A DNA stretch of 64,000 nucleotides from Candidatus Endolissoclinum faulkneri L5 (GCF_000510265.1 NZ_CP006745.1:305444-369443), one strand, 5' to 3'; counted from the first letter of the stretch, positions 52,420 to 61,906 are shown. The notes: generated by a model not told the origin, from the letters alone. Numbers and translations: made by a program.

Positions 52420-52872
52420 ATGATCCATTATCGCCTACGCTGCAACGCAAATCATGAATTTGAGGCTTGGTTTCAGAGCAGTGCTGCCTTTGAAGAACAT
52501 GCTGAATGTGGTTTTTTATCTTGTCCTAATTGCGGATCTTCAAATATTGTGCGCGCACCAATGGCACCAGCAATGCGCAGTAGGGAAGGAAATCAAGCTA
52601 TAATAGAGGAAGAAAATCAGAGTTTACAACAACAAAGACAGGTATTGTCTCAAGCAGTTATGTTAAAGCAACAGCTTATAGGCTTACGTCGTAAAATAGA
52701 ACAGAATTGTGATAATGTTGGTGACCGCTTTGCAGATGAAGCGCGCAAAATTTATTATGGGGATAGTGAATCTAGAGGGATTTATGGAGACACTACTCCT
52801 CAGGAACGCGAAGAGTTGTTTGATGAAGGAATTGAAGTTGGTACTATTCCTTGGTTGCGTGACGATTCTTAA
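52420..52872 (+). CDS. DUF1178 family zinc-ribbon-like protein
   Basis: This 150-residue protein is of unknown function and widespread in alphaproteobacteria. The N-terminus MIHYRLRCNANHEFEAWF, followed by SCPNCGSSNIVRAPMAPAM, gives the cysteine pattern C-x(n)-CxxC of a small zinc ribbon. The middle (about 65-105) is a predicted charged helix, and the end GDTTPQEREELFDEGIEVGTIPWL is conserved in the family. I start at ATG 52420 rather than a GTG three codons earlier, because family members start at this point. The gene is usually near grxC, as here, though the gap is unusually long. Confidence 0.88.
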   Translation: MIHYRLRCNANHEFEAWFQSSAAFEEHAECGFLSCPNCGSSNIVRAPMAPAMRSREGNQAIIEEENQSLQQQRQVLSQAVMLKQQLIGLRRKIEQNCDNVGDRFADEARKIYYGDSESRGIYGDTTPQEREELFDEGIEVGTIPWLRDDS

Positions 52873-53219
52873 CAGAATAGGGTTCTTTTGTACTTGGAAT
52901 GGATTTTGCTACAAAGGTTTGTGTATAGGTAGTGTAAACTCATGCTGTTTTTAGCAACTTAGTAATGAATAATACTGTTTCAACGAGATGATATAATTTA
53001 AATAGTTCTGATATATCAGTTTGCCAACTTGTTTTTTGACTGCTTAACATTCTTCTTTAGCTTGGCTTATTTTGATAAGTGATATTTAAATAATAATGTT
53101 TATCTTGTAATAAAGATATTATATTGTTTTATGTCAAAAATATGCATCTTGTAATTATTATTTTTCGTTTAAGTGTTTTAACGTTACTATTCAATGCTAG
53201 TTCTTTTTAAGATAAGTTG

Positions 53220-53282
53220 ATATACTATTCATACCAAATCAATAACTAATTATTAGTTATTGATTTGGTATGAATAGTATAT
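53220..53282. repeat. Perfect inverted repeat, 31-bp arms, 1-nt loop
   Basis: The arms 53220-53250 and 53252-53282 are perfect complements around a single T, about 350 bp past the DUF1178 gene. No T run follows. Confidence 0.92.
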
Positions 53283-53854
53283 GTTAGCATAGGGCTTGGT
53301 ATTAAAATTTAACGTGCTTATACAGATAAGCATAACTTTTATCTACAACATTATAATTATTAATTAAAGTGCTTAGTAGTTTTCTGTAATTAACTGATAA
53401 AGCTAGGACGAAACGAAAGTTTGAGCGGCTGTTGATATATTATTTAAATTGGTTTATTTTCGTATTGCATTACTCATAGCGAATGGTTTAATCCCTGGAT
53501 TAATTTTGAATGGCTAGCAATTACCCCGCATTCTGCCTACAATTTATGTGATTTTATTTATGTTGAATATAGCTTAGAAGGTACTATTACTTTCTACTAA
53601 TACAATTTTTTTGTATAGCTTCTCCTGATCGGATTGTAATTGTAGGTAAAAATTTTTACAAGCAGTTTCTACTAACTAGCTTTTATTATTAATAATTTAA
53701 TTAGTTTATTCAAAAATGTAATTAAGAATTAGGTACAATCCGACTAAGTAAATTAAAATAAAAGTCTTTCATAATTTACTATAAATAAAAAGTTAATTTA
53801 TTTATAGGATTTCAGCAAACTTTACGCTAGGAATTCTAAAGACTGATTTATATT

Positions 53855-53902
53855 TATGAGTATCTTTCCCTAATTCTATTAGATTAGGGAAAGATACTCA
53901 TA
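53855..53902. repeat. Perfect inverted repeat, 20-bp arms, 8-nt loop
   Basis: The arms 53855-53874 and 53883-53902 pair perfectly and include a CCC/GGG core. Confidence 0.9.
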
Positions 53903-53915
53903 TTGTACAGCATAA

Positions 53916-53941
53916 TGTTAGCAAACTCTGGTTTGCTAACA
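53916..53941. repeat. Perfect inverted repeat, 11-bp arms, 4-nt loop
   Basis: TGTTAGCAAAC pairs with its complement around TCTG, 13 bp after the preceding inverted repeat, forming a double stem-loop between convergent genes. Confidence 0.8.
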
Positions 53942-54394
53942 AATAAATAGCAAAAATACAGTTAAATTATAGTACTTGTTAGGGCAATAATTGCTTTTAA
54001 TGTCATTGGTTAATCCTTGAATTTTAAGTATTTTAATTTAATAATGGTATGCTTAATTAGGTATAAAATTAATGTAAGCCAATTTAAAATTAAGGATTTC
54101 TTATACTCTACCAATATTGATAATAAATATAGAAGTATAACGTTTGTTGTTAAATTTGTCATAGGCTATATCTAACTTTAATTAGCTAATTTTTTTCTTG
54201 CTTTAAGAAAATAACCCTTGACCTTAATCGATCTTATATATTGCTAATATTGTTTTGCTCACTGAGCTTTATTTAGCCAGGCAAGCTAATTTATAATAGC
54301 TCATTCTTAATTAATCGACTAAGGTAAAATTAGAATTAGATATTATGTTGGGAAAGTAGAAATATTTTTGTGAAAATGATGCAATAACGCAAGC

Positions 54395-55099
54395 TTATTG
54401 GCTTTTGCTAAAGATTGCTCTACCAATACGAATATGGGTTGCGCCCATCTTTACCGCTTTTTCAAAATCATTGCTCATGCCCATAGACAAATTAGTAATG
54501 TTGTTTCGTTTAGCAATCTCACGTAGCATTGCGAAATGAAGGATTGGATTATCGTTTACTGGAGGTATGCACATTAGCCCAACAATATTTAACCCCAATT
54601 TATCACGACATTCAGTGATAAAGCCATCAGAAGAGCTGGGGTTAACTCCAGCTTTATGCTTTTCTTCACCTGTATTGACTTGTATATAACAAGCTAGTCG
54701 TCGGTCTTGCTTTTCCATCTCTTTTGCTATTTCCCATGCTAATTTCTGATGATCAATCGTTTGTATGACGTCAAAAATCTTTACAGCTTTACGTATTTTG
54801 TTAGTTTGTAACGGACATATGAGATGCAGTTCGACGTTATCGTATCGGGCTCGGTAATCCAGCCATTTGCTTTCTGCTTCCTGTATCCTATTTTCGGCAA
54901 AAACTCGCTGTCCAGTGATCAGCGCTGCTTCAATTTTTTCTAGTTGCTGACCCTTGCTTACTGCAATTAGTGTTATACCTGCTGGATCTAATTCTGATTC
55001 GTTAGCTGATCGTTCGATATCTTTGCGGATAGAATTAATATTGTTAGATATTTGCCTGATTACAGAAGGATTAATATTAGCATTTTCTTTCCTGAGCAC
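54395..55099 (-). CDS. YggS/PLPBP family pyridoxal-phosphate homeostasis protein
   Basis: This family binds pyridoxal phosphate and buffers vitamin B6, with no known catalytic step. The protein shows TLIAVSKGQ with the PLP-binding lysine, FAENRIQEAESKW, HLICPLQTNK, VNTGEEKHKAGV and MGMSNDFEKAVKMGATHIRIGRAIF. I start at GTG 55099 (234 residues), preceded by GGAGG at 55116-55112. The open frame continues 23 codons upstream without family similarity. The HLIGPLQ motif reads HLICPLQ, a Gly-to-Cys change near the cofactor pocket. It is solitary, on the minus strand. Confidence 0.92.
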   Translation of the reverse strand: MLRKENANINPSVIRQISNNINSIRKDIERSANESELDPAGITLIAVSKGQQLEKIEAALITGQRVFAENRIQEAESKWLDYRARYDNVELHLICPLQTNKIRKAVKIFDVIQTIDHQKLAWEIAKEMEKQDRRLACYIQVNTGEEKHKAGVNPSSSDGFITECRDKLGLNIVGLMCIPPVNDNPILHFAMLREIAKRNNITNLSMGMSNDFEKAVKMGATHIRIGRAIFSKSQ

Positions 55100-56069
55100 G
55101 ATTCTTTTAATCCTCCATACATTAACAAAATTATCGTATTGATAATCTTTTAAAAAGCAATAGTACAAAATTACTATTATACATTTATTGAGAATGTCAT
55201 TTAGTTTAGTAACGTAACTATTAGTTTATTTAAAACTAAACATCAAATAAATAATATCAATTAAGTAATCTTTAGTTTTTTTTATAAATTAATTATTTTT
55301 AATAATTGCATAATATTTTATACTATACATTTATTTAAGCGATCGTTAATTATAAAAAACAACAATCAGATGCTACAGACTTTTGATGATAATTAATTAA
55401 ATAAACTTATCAAATTTTATTAATCAATATATTGTGAGTATTACTATATTAGGAATAGTATCATTTTATTCAAACCAAGTAATTAAAGAGCATATTGCTA
55501 AATATATGTAATTCTTAATTATAGAACGAAAGATATTCTATGCATAAATTATAATATTATTAAGCTGTATTAGCTGATTTAAAATTAGTTAATTTAGCCA
55601 GATGATATATGGTTTTGATTACTTGCCTTAGAGTATTTTGGATAATATTATATTTTATATAAGTTGTATTATAAAAGATGCAAAATATATAATTTCTATA
55701 CGAGATCATATGCTTTTAGATTGAATACTAGGCTATTTTATATACATCCTTATATTTTATAGCATATTTTGCTTATTTTTGTTGTTTATTGGCTAATCTT
55801 ATGCAAGATAATATATAATATTAATTGAACAATTAGATACAGCAACAAGCATTAGTGTCTGTTCTACCTTCATTAAAAAATTAGTAGTTTGTAGCTTGTA
55901 TATTTTCTGTATGATTGAGCACTAGTTTATATTAGTACATTATATTAGCAATAAATTATTTTTTCTTTGATGCTATAACAGATAAATCTGCTGGAATGAT
56001 GAAAGTATAACTGAGTTGATTAGCAAAAGTATTTTTGCGTCATTGCTGTACATTTCCTATGTAGATATT
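55100..56069. other. Spacer upstream of tRNA-Val
   Basis: This is 970 bp of very AT-rich DNA without a gene. A promoter-like pair lies at its right end (56035-56063). Confidence 0.65.
56035..56063 (+). promoter_or_regulatory. tRNA-Val promoter (TTGCGT / TATGTA)
   Basis: TTGCGT (56035-56040) and TATGTA (56058-56063) are spaced by 17 nt, and the tRNA begins 7 nt after the -10 box. Transcription would then start at or next to the mature 5' end. Confidence 0.5.
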
Positions 56070-56144
56070 GGGTGCGTAGCTCAGTGGTAGAGCATTGTCT
56101 TCACATGGCAGGGGTCGCTGGTTCAATTCCAGCCGTGCCCACCA
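56070..56144 (+). tRNA. tRNA-Val (CAC)
   Basis: This 75-nt cloverleaf has the acceptor GGGTGCG/CGTGCCC with two G-T pairs, D arm GCTC/GAGC, anticodon stem TTGTC/GGCAG with loop TTCACAT (CAC at 56102-56104), T arm GCTGG/CCAGC, discriminator A and encoded CCA. It decodes GUG. The two wobble pairs in the acceptor and two in the anticodon stem make it less stable than usual. Confidence 0.93.
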
Positions 56145-57314
56145 GGCTAATAAAATTACTGAGGATTTAACTATTCATTAAATAATGTTGGTAGAAGGTA
56201 GGTATTTTTTTGATAGATTCTGATTCTTTATCGCAGTTTAAAATTTAATAAATTAGTAGTTTATAGCTACTTGAGCGAAGGTGCTGTAGTTGAAAAATTT
56301 TACCGGATATACATTGTAGTATACGTGAATCGAATAATCTTGATCAATTAGATCAGATAATATAGTGAATTAGTGATGATTAATCGTGTATATTAAAATA
56401 TATTAGATCTATAGTTTAATTGTGTTGGTGTAAAAACTAAAACTTGAGTAAAGTGCTTATCTACGTCAGTAGAATGAGATAATTTTTATATTTTATTTTT
56501 ATAAGTTTTCTTATCTATAGCTTTTGATAAAATATTTACTACAGCTATTGTTATAGTAAATCATCATCTGTATTTTTTTTGGTATCAGTAGTTAATGCAT
56601 ATTATTTTTCTTGGGCGTTAATTATATTGATGAACACCTCGAAAATGAGGTTTCTTTGTGGATATTTTGGTAAACTTATTTTATTTGACTTAAAAATTAG
56701 GAAGCTGGATTGCCGAGCTCCAGCATGTTCTTTTTATATAATCTATTTTTGCGATAATTGATATCGGATAGCAATGAATATTCAGTAATATCTTAAGTAT
56801 ACTTAAGATATTTAAGTTACTAAAAGTCTATTTTACTCTGTATAGTTATTACAGTAACAAGTAAATGATATAATTTTGATTAGAGTATGATGTTATAATA
56901 ATGTCAGGCTAATTTTGCCTAATTTAGTATTAATTGAGTAGGAGATCTTTAGACTTTTTACTCTTTAAATACTAAAATTACTTGCAAAGTAACAAAAGGT
57001 GATATTTTATAGGTGTTTTGGTTCAAGAAGGTTTTGATTTTATGGCCATCTATATTAGCTAGATTTTGCTGATTAGTTTTATTAAAAATGGATAATTAAA
57101 TAGCAATCTCTTCTTGCTTCATAAGAAAATTGAATTAGTTGGATAATATCAAAAATATTGCTATGTCTCTCTATTACCATAAAATAGTTTTGCTTTTAAG
57201 TTTAACATAAAACACTAAATATACCGTTACAAACACTGCAATCAGTTAAAAATAATGCATTGCTTAATTTCTGATGCTTTTAATAACAAATTGCGTAAAA
57301 CCTTTAATTACTTG
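56145..57314. other. 1.2-kb spacer between tRNA-Val and rplS
   Basis: No gene is visible. It contains a 26-bp loopless palindrome at 56787-56812 and no clear terminator for the rplS operon. Confidence 0.65.
56787..56812. repeat. 26-bp perfect palindrome
   Basis: Two 13-bp arms meet with no loop, centred on TATA. Confidence 0.75.
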
Positions 57315-57791
57315 TTAAGCTTTATTTTTTATTTCCTTGGCCGCTTTAGTAACAGACTGTGCAGCAACTTTGTTTAGTACTTTTGTTTTAGCGACGATAG
57401 CGCGATCTGCTGCAGCAAGTTTACCAGAATAGCCAGTAGTTTTTTCTGCAATACGTGCTGCTTTTCCAGTACGTCCGCGCAAATAATATAGTTTTGCTCG
57501 ACGCACTTTACCACGTCGAATAACTACGATAGAAGCAATTCTTGGAGAGTATAGTGGAAATATACGTTCTACTCCTTCACCGTAGGAAATTTTTCGAACC
57601 GTAAAAGAAGCATTGATACTACCATTGTTACGTCCGATACATACACCTTCAAAAGCTTGAATACGTTCACGTGTCCCTTCTACTACTTTCACATCTACGC
57701 GTATAGTGTCACCAGGAGCAAACTGAGGAATATCTTTCTGCATTTTAAGCATATTGACTTGCTCCATATTAAGGCAGTCTATAATGTTCAT
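57315..57791 (-). CDS. rplS: 50S ribosomal protein L19
   Basis: L19 lies at the 30S-50S interface. The 158-residue protein contains [56 protein letters not shown] and [19 protein letters not shown], all diagnostic, plus a lysine- and alanine-rich C-terminal extension. It is last in the ffh-rpsP-rimM-trmD-rplS operon, the same order as in many proteobacteria. Confidence 0.97.
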   Translation of the reverse strand: MNIIDCLNMEQVNMLKMQKDIPQFAPGDTIRVDVKVVEGTRERIQAFEGVCIGRNNGSINASFTVRKISYGEGVERIFPLYSPRIASIVVIRRGKVRRAKLYYLRGRTGKAARIAEKTTGYSGKLAAADRAIVAKTKVLNKVAAQSVTKAAKEIKNKA

Positions 57792-57835
57792 AGCGTTTTT
57801 CTTTCTCAGTATTAAGTTAGTTATCTACTGGATGA

Positions 57836-58600
57836 TTATTTATCTTTATTCTTCATATACTGTTTCCATAGGTCAGGCCGCCGCTTCCGTGTAATTGATT
57901 CCGCCTCTAAACGTTTCCATGCTTTTACTTTGGCATGATCTCCGCTAGTTAAAATTTCAGGAACAATAATTCCGTTCCAATTGCGTGGATGAGTGTAGAG
58001 AGGGTATTCTAGTAGCCCATTTTCAAAACTTTCTTCAGTCAATGCAGTCGTAGTCCTCAAGACACCAGGCAACAAACGTATTAAAGCATCCATAATTATG
58101 AGTGCTGCAGGTTCACCACCAGAAAGCACAAAATCACCAATACTAACTTCTTTGAGCTTGCGTGCTTTAATGACACGTTCGTCCAGGCCTTCATATCTTC
58201 CACAAAAGATTACAGCGCCAGGCTCTTTAGCTAAGATTTTAGCCCATGACTGATCAAAAATAGCACCACGTGGACTAGGATAAAGCCGTGGACCCGGCCT
58301 ATCAGCTACTGCTTCCAACGCAGTATCAACGACATCTGGCCTCATAACCATTCCTGAACCGCCACCAAATGGATAATCATCGACAGAACGAGATTTGTTT
58401 GGCGCAAAATTCCTTATATCAAGCGTTTTTAAATTCCATATTCCAGAATTTAAAGCCTTTCCCGCAAGAGAAAGGCCAAGTGGGCCTGGAAACATTGTTG
58501 GAAATAAGGTCAATACTGTAGCATGCCATCCTGTCTTATCTTTCTCACAAAAAGAGGATGAGTATTGCTGTTTGGTTTGCGATTGAATATGCTTATTCAC
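57836..58600 (-). CDS. trmD: tRNA (guanine-37-N1) methyltransferase
   Basis: TrmD methylates G37 next to the anticodon to prevent frameshifting. The 254-residue knotted (SPOUT) enzyme has ATVLTLFPTMFPGPLGLSLAG, DDYPFGGGSGMVMRPDVV, CGRYEGLDERVI and SIGDFVLSGGEPAALIIMDA for SAM binding, and a C-terminal domain ending near LWKQYM. The GTG start at 58600 is preceded by an AGGA box 9 nt away, so the roughly 27-residue extension before the usual family start is probably translated. It is 15 bp after rimM. Confidence 0.95.
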   Translation of the reverse strand: MNKHIQSQTKQQYSSSFCEKDKTGWHATVLTLFPTMFPGPLGLSLAGKALNSGIWNLKTLDIRNFAPNKSRSVDDYPFGGGSGMVMRPDVVDTALEAVADRPGPRLYPSPRGAIFDQSWAKILAKEPGAVIFCGRYEGLDERVIKARKLKEVSIGDFVLSGGEPAALIIMDALIRLLPGVLRTTTALTEESFENGLLEYPLYTHPRNWNGIIVPEILTSGDHAKVKAWKRLEAESITRKRRPDLWKQYMKNKDK

Positions 58601-58615
58601 AAAAGAATTCCTAAG

Positions 58616-59131
58616 TCATCTTTTTAACTTTAAGACTATCCAGTGATCAATTAAGTTAATTTTAGGGAAAAATTGTTTTGTAAATGGTAACATTTGTGCT
58701 TGACCGTCGTTTGCATAAAACTCTATAATCTCTCCTGCGCCAAAATTGTATAAGGCTGATACTTTACCAAGTAATTCGCCTCTAATATCTATGACATCAA
58801 GTCCTATTAAGTCAGCATGGTACACTGTTGCTTGGTTCAACTTGGGTAAGGCGCAGCGTTTTACATAAAATAACATACCCTTTAAAGTTTGAGCGGCGTT
58901 ACGGTTACTTATACCTTTTATTGCAACTATTAATTTTCCTTTACTTTCGGCGAGAACACGCATAACATAGTATCTATTTCCAGTTTTATCTTGTACCGGT
59001 CCATAAGCGGCTATGTCTCTTGGCACTTCAGTGAATGGTTTCACCTTTACTAAGCCACGAACTCCGTGCGCTTCTGTGATAGCGCCGAGGCAAATACGTA
59101 TATTAGTACTTCCAATTTTTTTGTGGATCAT
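58616..59131 (-). CDS. rimM: 16S rRNA processing protein RimM
   Basis: RimM assists maturation of the 30S head by binding S19. The 171 residues comprise the N-terminal domain with CLGAITEAHGVRGLVKVKPFTE and a C-terminal PRC-barrel domain with VYHADLIGLDVIDIRGELLGKVSALYNFGAGEII. Length is normal. It lies in the ffh-to-rplS operon between rpsP and trmD, as is conserved in proteobacteria. Confidence 0.95.
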   Translation of the reverse strand: MIHKKIGSTNIRICLGAITEAHGVRGLVKVKPFTEVPRDIAAYGPVQDKTGNRYYVMRVLAESKGKLIVAIKGISNRNAAQTLKGMLFYVKRCALPKLNQATVYHADLIGLDVIDIRGELLGKVSALYNFGAGEIIEFYANDGQAQMLPFTKQFFPKINLIDHWIVLKLKR

Positions 59132-59228
59132 ACATAATATAAAAATCTATCTTGCCTTTTTCGTGCAGACAACAAAATGCATTAGTTAATGGTGCAATTA
59201 TTACTGCCTGCGCGAGTGTTTATTCTAA

Positions 59229-59537
59229 TTACTTAGGGTTTTTTTCTGTCAAAGAATCTTTAGTCTGCTCATTCCATATAAATGGCTCCATTATGTCGAC
59301 TCTAGCCAGTATCCTATGTACTCGATCGGCAACCTTGGCACCCACAGACAACCAATATTTTAATCTATCCTGGCTGATTATTAAGTAATTTGGATGGCTA
59401 GTAGGTAACATTGGATTATAAGTACCTAACTTATCTACAAATCGACCATCTCTTGGGGAGGCAGCTTCAGCTACAACGATCCGATAAAAAGGACGCTTCT
59501 TAGCGCCACCCCTGGATAAGCGGATACGAAGTGCCAT
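59229..59537 (-). CDS. rpsP: 30S ribosomal protein S16
   Basis: S16 is an early-assembling protein of the 30S body. The 102-residue protein starts [25 protein letters not shown], then has [18 protein letters not shown] and the helical segment [31 protein letters not shown] ribosome-binding region precedes the ATG. It is second in the ffh operon. Confidence 0.97.
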   Translation of the reverse strand: MALRIRLSRGGAKKRPFYRIVVAEAASPRDGRFVDKLGTYNPMLPTSHPNYLIISQDRLKYWLSVGAKVADRVHRILARVDIMEPFIWNEQTKDSLTEKNPK

Positions 59538-59589
59538 AATTTCCCTTTCTTAATTATATTGTTTATATTATATACTTAGGTAATGTAAT

Positions 59590-61014
59590 TTACTTGCGAT
59601 TATTGTGCAATCTTGAATAATCGCTATCAATAGCCGATGGCATATGTAACATTGCATCTTTATTGAGCAGAGGATTATTATCGTCGATAAGAGCATTTAT
59701 TACGCCTTTGCTGCCTAATTTACCGAATTTTTTCATTATCTTTGCCATCTCTGTGTAAGTTTTCAGCAATCGATTGATATCCCCCACATCAGTACCAGAG
59801 CCTTGCGCAATACGACGTTTACGTGAAACATTTATTATCTGAGGATTAATTCTCTCAGTTCTAGTCATCGAAGAGATGATAGCTTCTTGGCGTTTGAGTT
59901 GTTTGTCATCAATATTAGCGCTAGTAAGCTGTTTTTGTAGCTTACTCATTCCAGGTAAAAAACCAATTACACTTCCCAATCCTCCAAGATTGCGCAGTTG
60001 CCTAAACTGATAAGCCATATCTTCTAGTGTAAATGCACCCTTTAACATGCGATCGCTTATATTTTCTGCTTCTTTAGCCTCAATTGTCTGGGAAGCTTTT
60101 TCGACTAAAGATACAATATCACCCATACCAAGTATTCGGCTTGCGATACGCTCTGGATGAAAATCTTCTAGATCATTTACCTTTTCGCCTACACCTATTC
60201 CCTTAATTGGCTTGCCGGTGACATTTCTCATGGATAAAAATGCACCGCCGCGACTATCACCATCTACTCTGGTTAGAATTACTCCTGTAACACCAACGCG
60301 TTCGTTAAAATTAGCCGCTGTGTTGACAGCGTCCTGACCTGTTAGAGCGTCAGCGACCAGTAAAACTTCGTGAGGGTTAACCAAATCTTTAACTAACTTG
60401 GCTTCTGTCATTAGCAAATCATTAATAGAAGTTCGACCAGCAGTATCTAAAATCAATACTTCATAACCTTGAAGTTTGGCTGTATTTATTGCACGCTTTG
60501 CAGTAGCTATTGAGGTCTCTTCATGGATAATTGGTAAAGTATCAACGCCAATTTGCTCCCCTAAAGTGCGTAACTGTTCACGTGCAGCTGGGCGGGTAGT
60601 ATCAAGAGATGCCATAATAACTTTCTTATGGTCTTGATTTACGAAACGCTTAGCTAATTTAGCAGCAGTAGTAGTTTTACCGCTTCCCTGTAATCCGACC
60701 ATCATGATAGATACAGGAGCAGCGTAATCCAGGTTAATTGACTGTTTGTCAGAGCCAAGAACAGCGACTAATTCATCATAAATAATCTTAATCATCATTT
60801 GTCCGGAAGAGACTGCACTAATCACTTCACGGCCGATTGCACGTTTGCGTACTCGCTCGAGGAGTAAATTCACCACTGGCAAGGATACATCGGCATCAAG
60901 TAGAGCTACGCGTACTTCACTAATTACTGATAATACATCACTTTCATTCAATTTTCTTCTTTGCTTTAGGCGATTAAATACCGATCCAATACGTTCGCTC
61001 AATCTACCAAACAT
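59590..61014 (-). CDS. ffh: Signal recognition particle protein Ffh
   Basis: Ffh binds signal sequences and 4.5S RNA to target membrane proteins co-translationally. The 474-residue protein has an N domain, a G domain with GLQGSGKTTTAAKLA (P-loop), LDTTRPAAREQL, ILDTAGRT and TRVDGDSRGGAFLSM, and a methionine-containing M domain with SRKRRIAQGSGTDVGDINRLL for RNA binding. I start at ATG 61014 (MFGRLSERIG), which matches the family. The frame opens 14 codons earlier without similarity. It heads the operon, with a good promoter at 61285-61314. The 4.5S RNA gene is not in this window. Confidence 0.96.
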   Translation of the reverse strand: MFGRLSERIGSVFNRLKQRRKLNESDVLSVISEVRVALLDADVSLPVVNLLLERVRKRAIGREVISAVSSGQMMIKIIYDELVAVLGSDKQSINLDYAAPVSIMMVGLQGSGKTTTAAKLAKRFVNQDHKKVIMASLDTTRPAAREQLRTLGEQIGVDTLPIIHEETSIATAKRAINTAKLQGYEVLILDTAGRTSINDLLMTEAKLVKDLVNPHEVLLVADALTGQDAVNTAANFNERVGVTGVILTRVDGDSRGGAFLSMRNVTGKPIKGIGVGEKVNDLEDFHPERIASRILGMGDIVSLVEKASQTIEAKEAENISDRMLKGAFTLEDMAYQFRQLRNLGGLGSVIGFLPGMSKLQKQLTSANIDDKQLKRQEAIISSMTRTERINPQIINVSRKRRIAQGSGTDVGDINRLLKTYTEMAKIMKKFGKLGSKGVINALIDDNNPLLNKDAMLHMPSAIDSDYSRLHNNRK

Positions 61015-61162
61015 ATCATCACCCAATAATAATTTACCATTAAAAACGTTAACCAAATTAACTCAAGGAACAATTCCAACTAGATTTTTTAATATCACAG
61101 GACTCATTTCTATCTTACTGCGTAAACGCCTAGATTAAAAGCTAAAAGTATATGTTTATTAC

Positions 61163-61186
61163 AGCCTAATACAATGAAATTAGGCT
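61163..61186 (-). other. Leader hairpin upstream of ffh
   Basis: AGCCTAAT and ATTAGGCT pair around 8 nt, between the candidate promoter and the ffh start, so it would be part of the 5' untranslated mRNA. No T run follows on the minus strand. Confidence 0.45.
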
Positions 61187-61284
61187 CGTTAAAATTTTAA
61201 AAATACAAACAACAGGCTAAAATGTACTAAATAATTAACAGAAATTTTGTTTTCAATATTGATATAACTATTCTTAATTGTACA

Positions 61285-61314
61285 ATTATACTTTGAAACA
61301 TGATAGAATGCCAA
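61285..61314 (-). promoter_or_regulatory. ffh operon promoter (TTGGCA / TATAAT)
   Basis: On the minus strand TTGGCA (61314-61309) is followed after 18 nt by a perfect TATAAT (61290-61285), about 270 bp upstream of ffh. This is the best -10 box noted, and its -35 begins TTGGC like those of ispE, rpsF and dapF. Confidence 0.6.
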
Positions 61315-61635
61315 GATTTTACCTAAGTATACAGTGTTCAAGTAAAAATTTTTATCTTTACTTTGCTTGCAAAGCCTATCTACATACGTGCAGTATCAGA
61401 CTCCAATCTTAATTTAACTTAAAGAATACTATATCCAAAATATCCACTTTATTGGTTAATAATTAATTATAAATTTATTAGAAATAATCTAAGGTTAAGT
61501 AGCCATCTATCAAATGATTTAAATAGTTCAAGTTTTTAGCTGGAAGCTAGAATTTGATTTATAAAACCGAATCTTTCGTTTCATTTTCTATAGCGCTACT
61601 GGCTTTAAAAAATTGGCTTTATAGCCCTTTGTTTT

Positions 61636-61661
61636 AGAAAAGCTAATTTGCGCCAATTAGC
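61636..61661 (-). terminator. rpmE terminator
   Basis: On the minus strand a 7-bp stem, GCTAATT/AATTAGC, with a 6-nt loop is followed by TTTTC, about 27 bp past the rpmE stop. Confidence 0.55.
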
Positions 61662-61687
61662 AAGTTTTAAAAAAAGTACTTAAATAA

Positions 61688-61906
61688 TCATACTTTAAGA
61701 CCAGCAAACCGCTTATTAAAGCGTGCCACTTGTCCAGCGGTATCAATTATACGATGTTGACCTGTCCAAGCTGGATGCGACTTAGAATCGATTTCTAATT
61801 TCATGACATCACCAGAATTTCCGTAGGTCGAGCGAGTCGTATATTCAGTGCCATCTGTCATAATAACTTTGATTTGATGATAATCTGGATGAATATTTGG
61901 CTTCAT
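61688..61906 (-). CDS. rpmE: 50S ribosomal protein L31
   Basis: L31 bridges the 50S and the head of the 30S subunit. The 72-residue protein has the start [19 protein letters not shown], then TRSTYG and [25 protein letters not shown], the usual alphaproteobacterial form. It has no cysteines, so it is the zinc-free type. A G7 run in front of the start (minus strand) may serve as a ribosome-binding site. It is monocistronic, with a short terminator. Confidence 0.96.
   Translation of the reverse strand: MKPNIHPDYHQIKVIMTDGTEYTTRSTYGNSGDVMKLEIDSKSHPAWTGQHRIIDTAGQVARFNKRFAGLKV

Larger units (their letters stand above)
52873..54394. other. 1.5-kb spacer between convergent DUF1178 and PLPBP genes
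   Basis: No gene is visible. It contains three strong inverted repeats (53220-53282, 53855-53902 and 53916-53941) and a 7-bp hairpin at 53315-53332. Confidence 0.7.
61015..61687. other. Spacer between ffh and rpmE
   Basis: This is 673 bp with no gene. It holds the ffh promoter, an 8-bp leader hairpin (61163-61186) and the rpmE terminator (61636-61661). Confidence 0.75.

Noticed and set aside
8327-56812. Inverted repeats as insertion-sequence ends or miniature transposons
   Set aside because: The repeats are unrelated to each other, have almost no internal sequence, lack target-site duplications that I can see, and no transposase gene occurs in the window.
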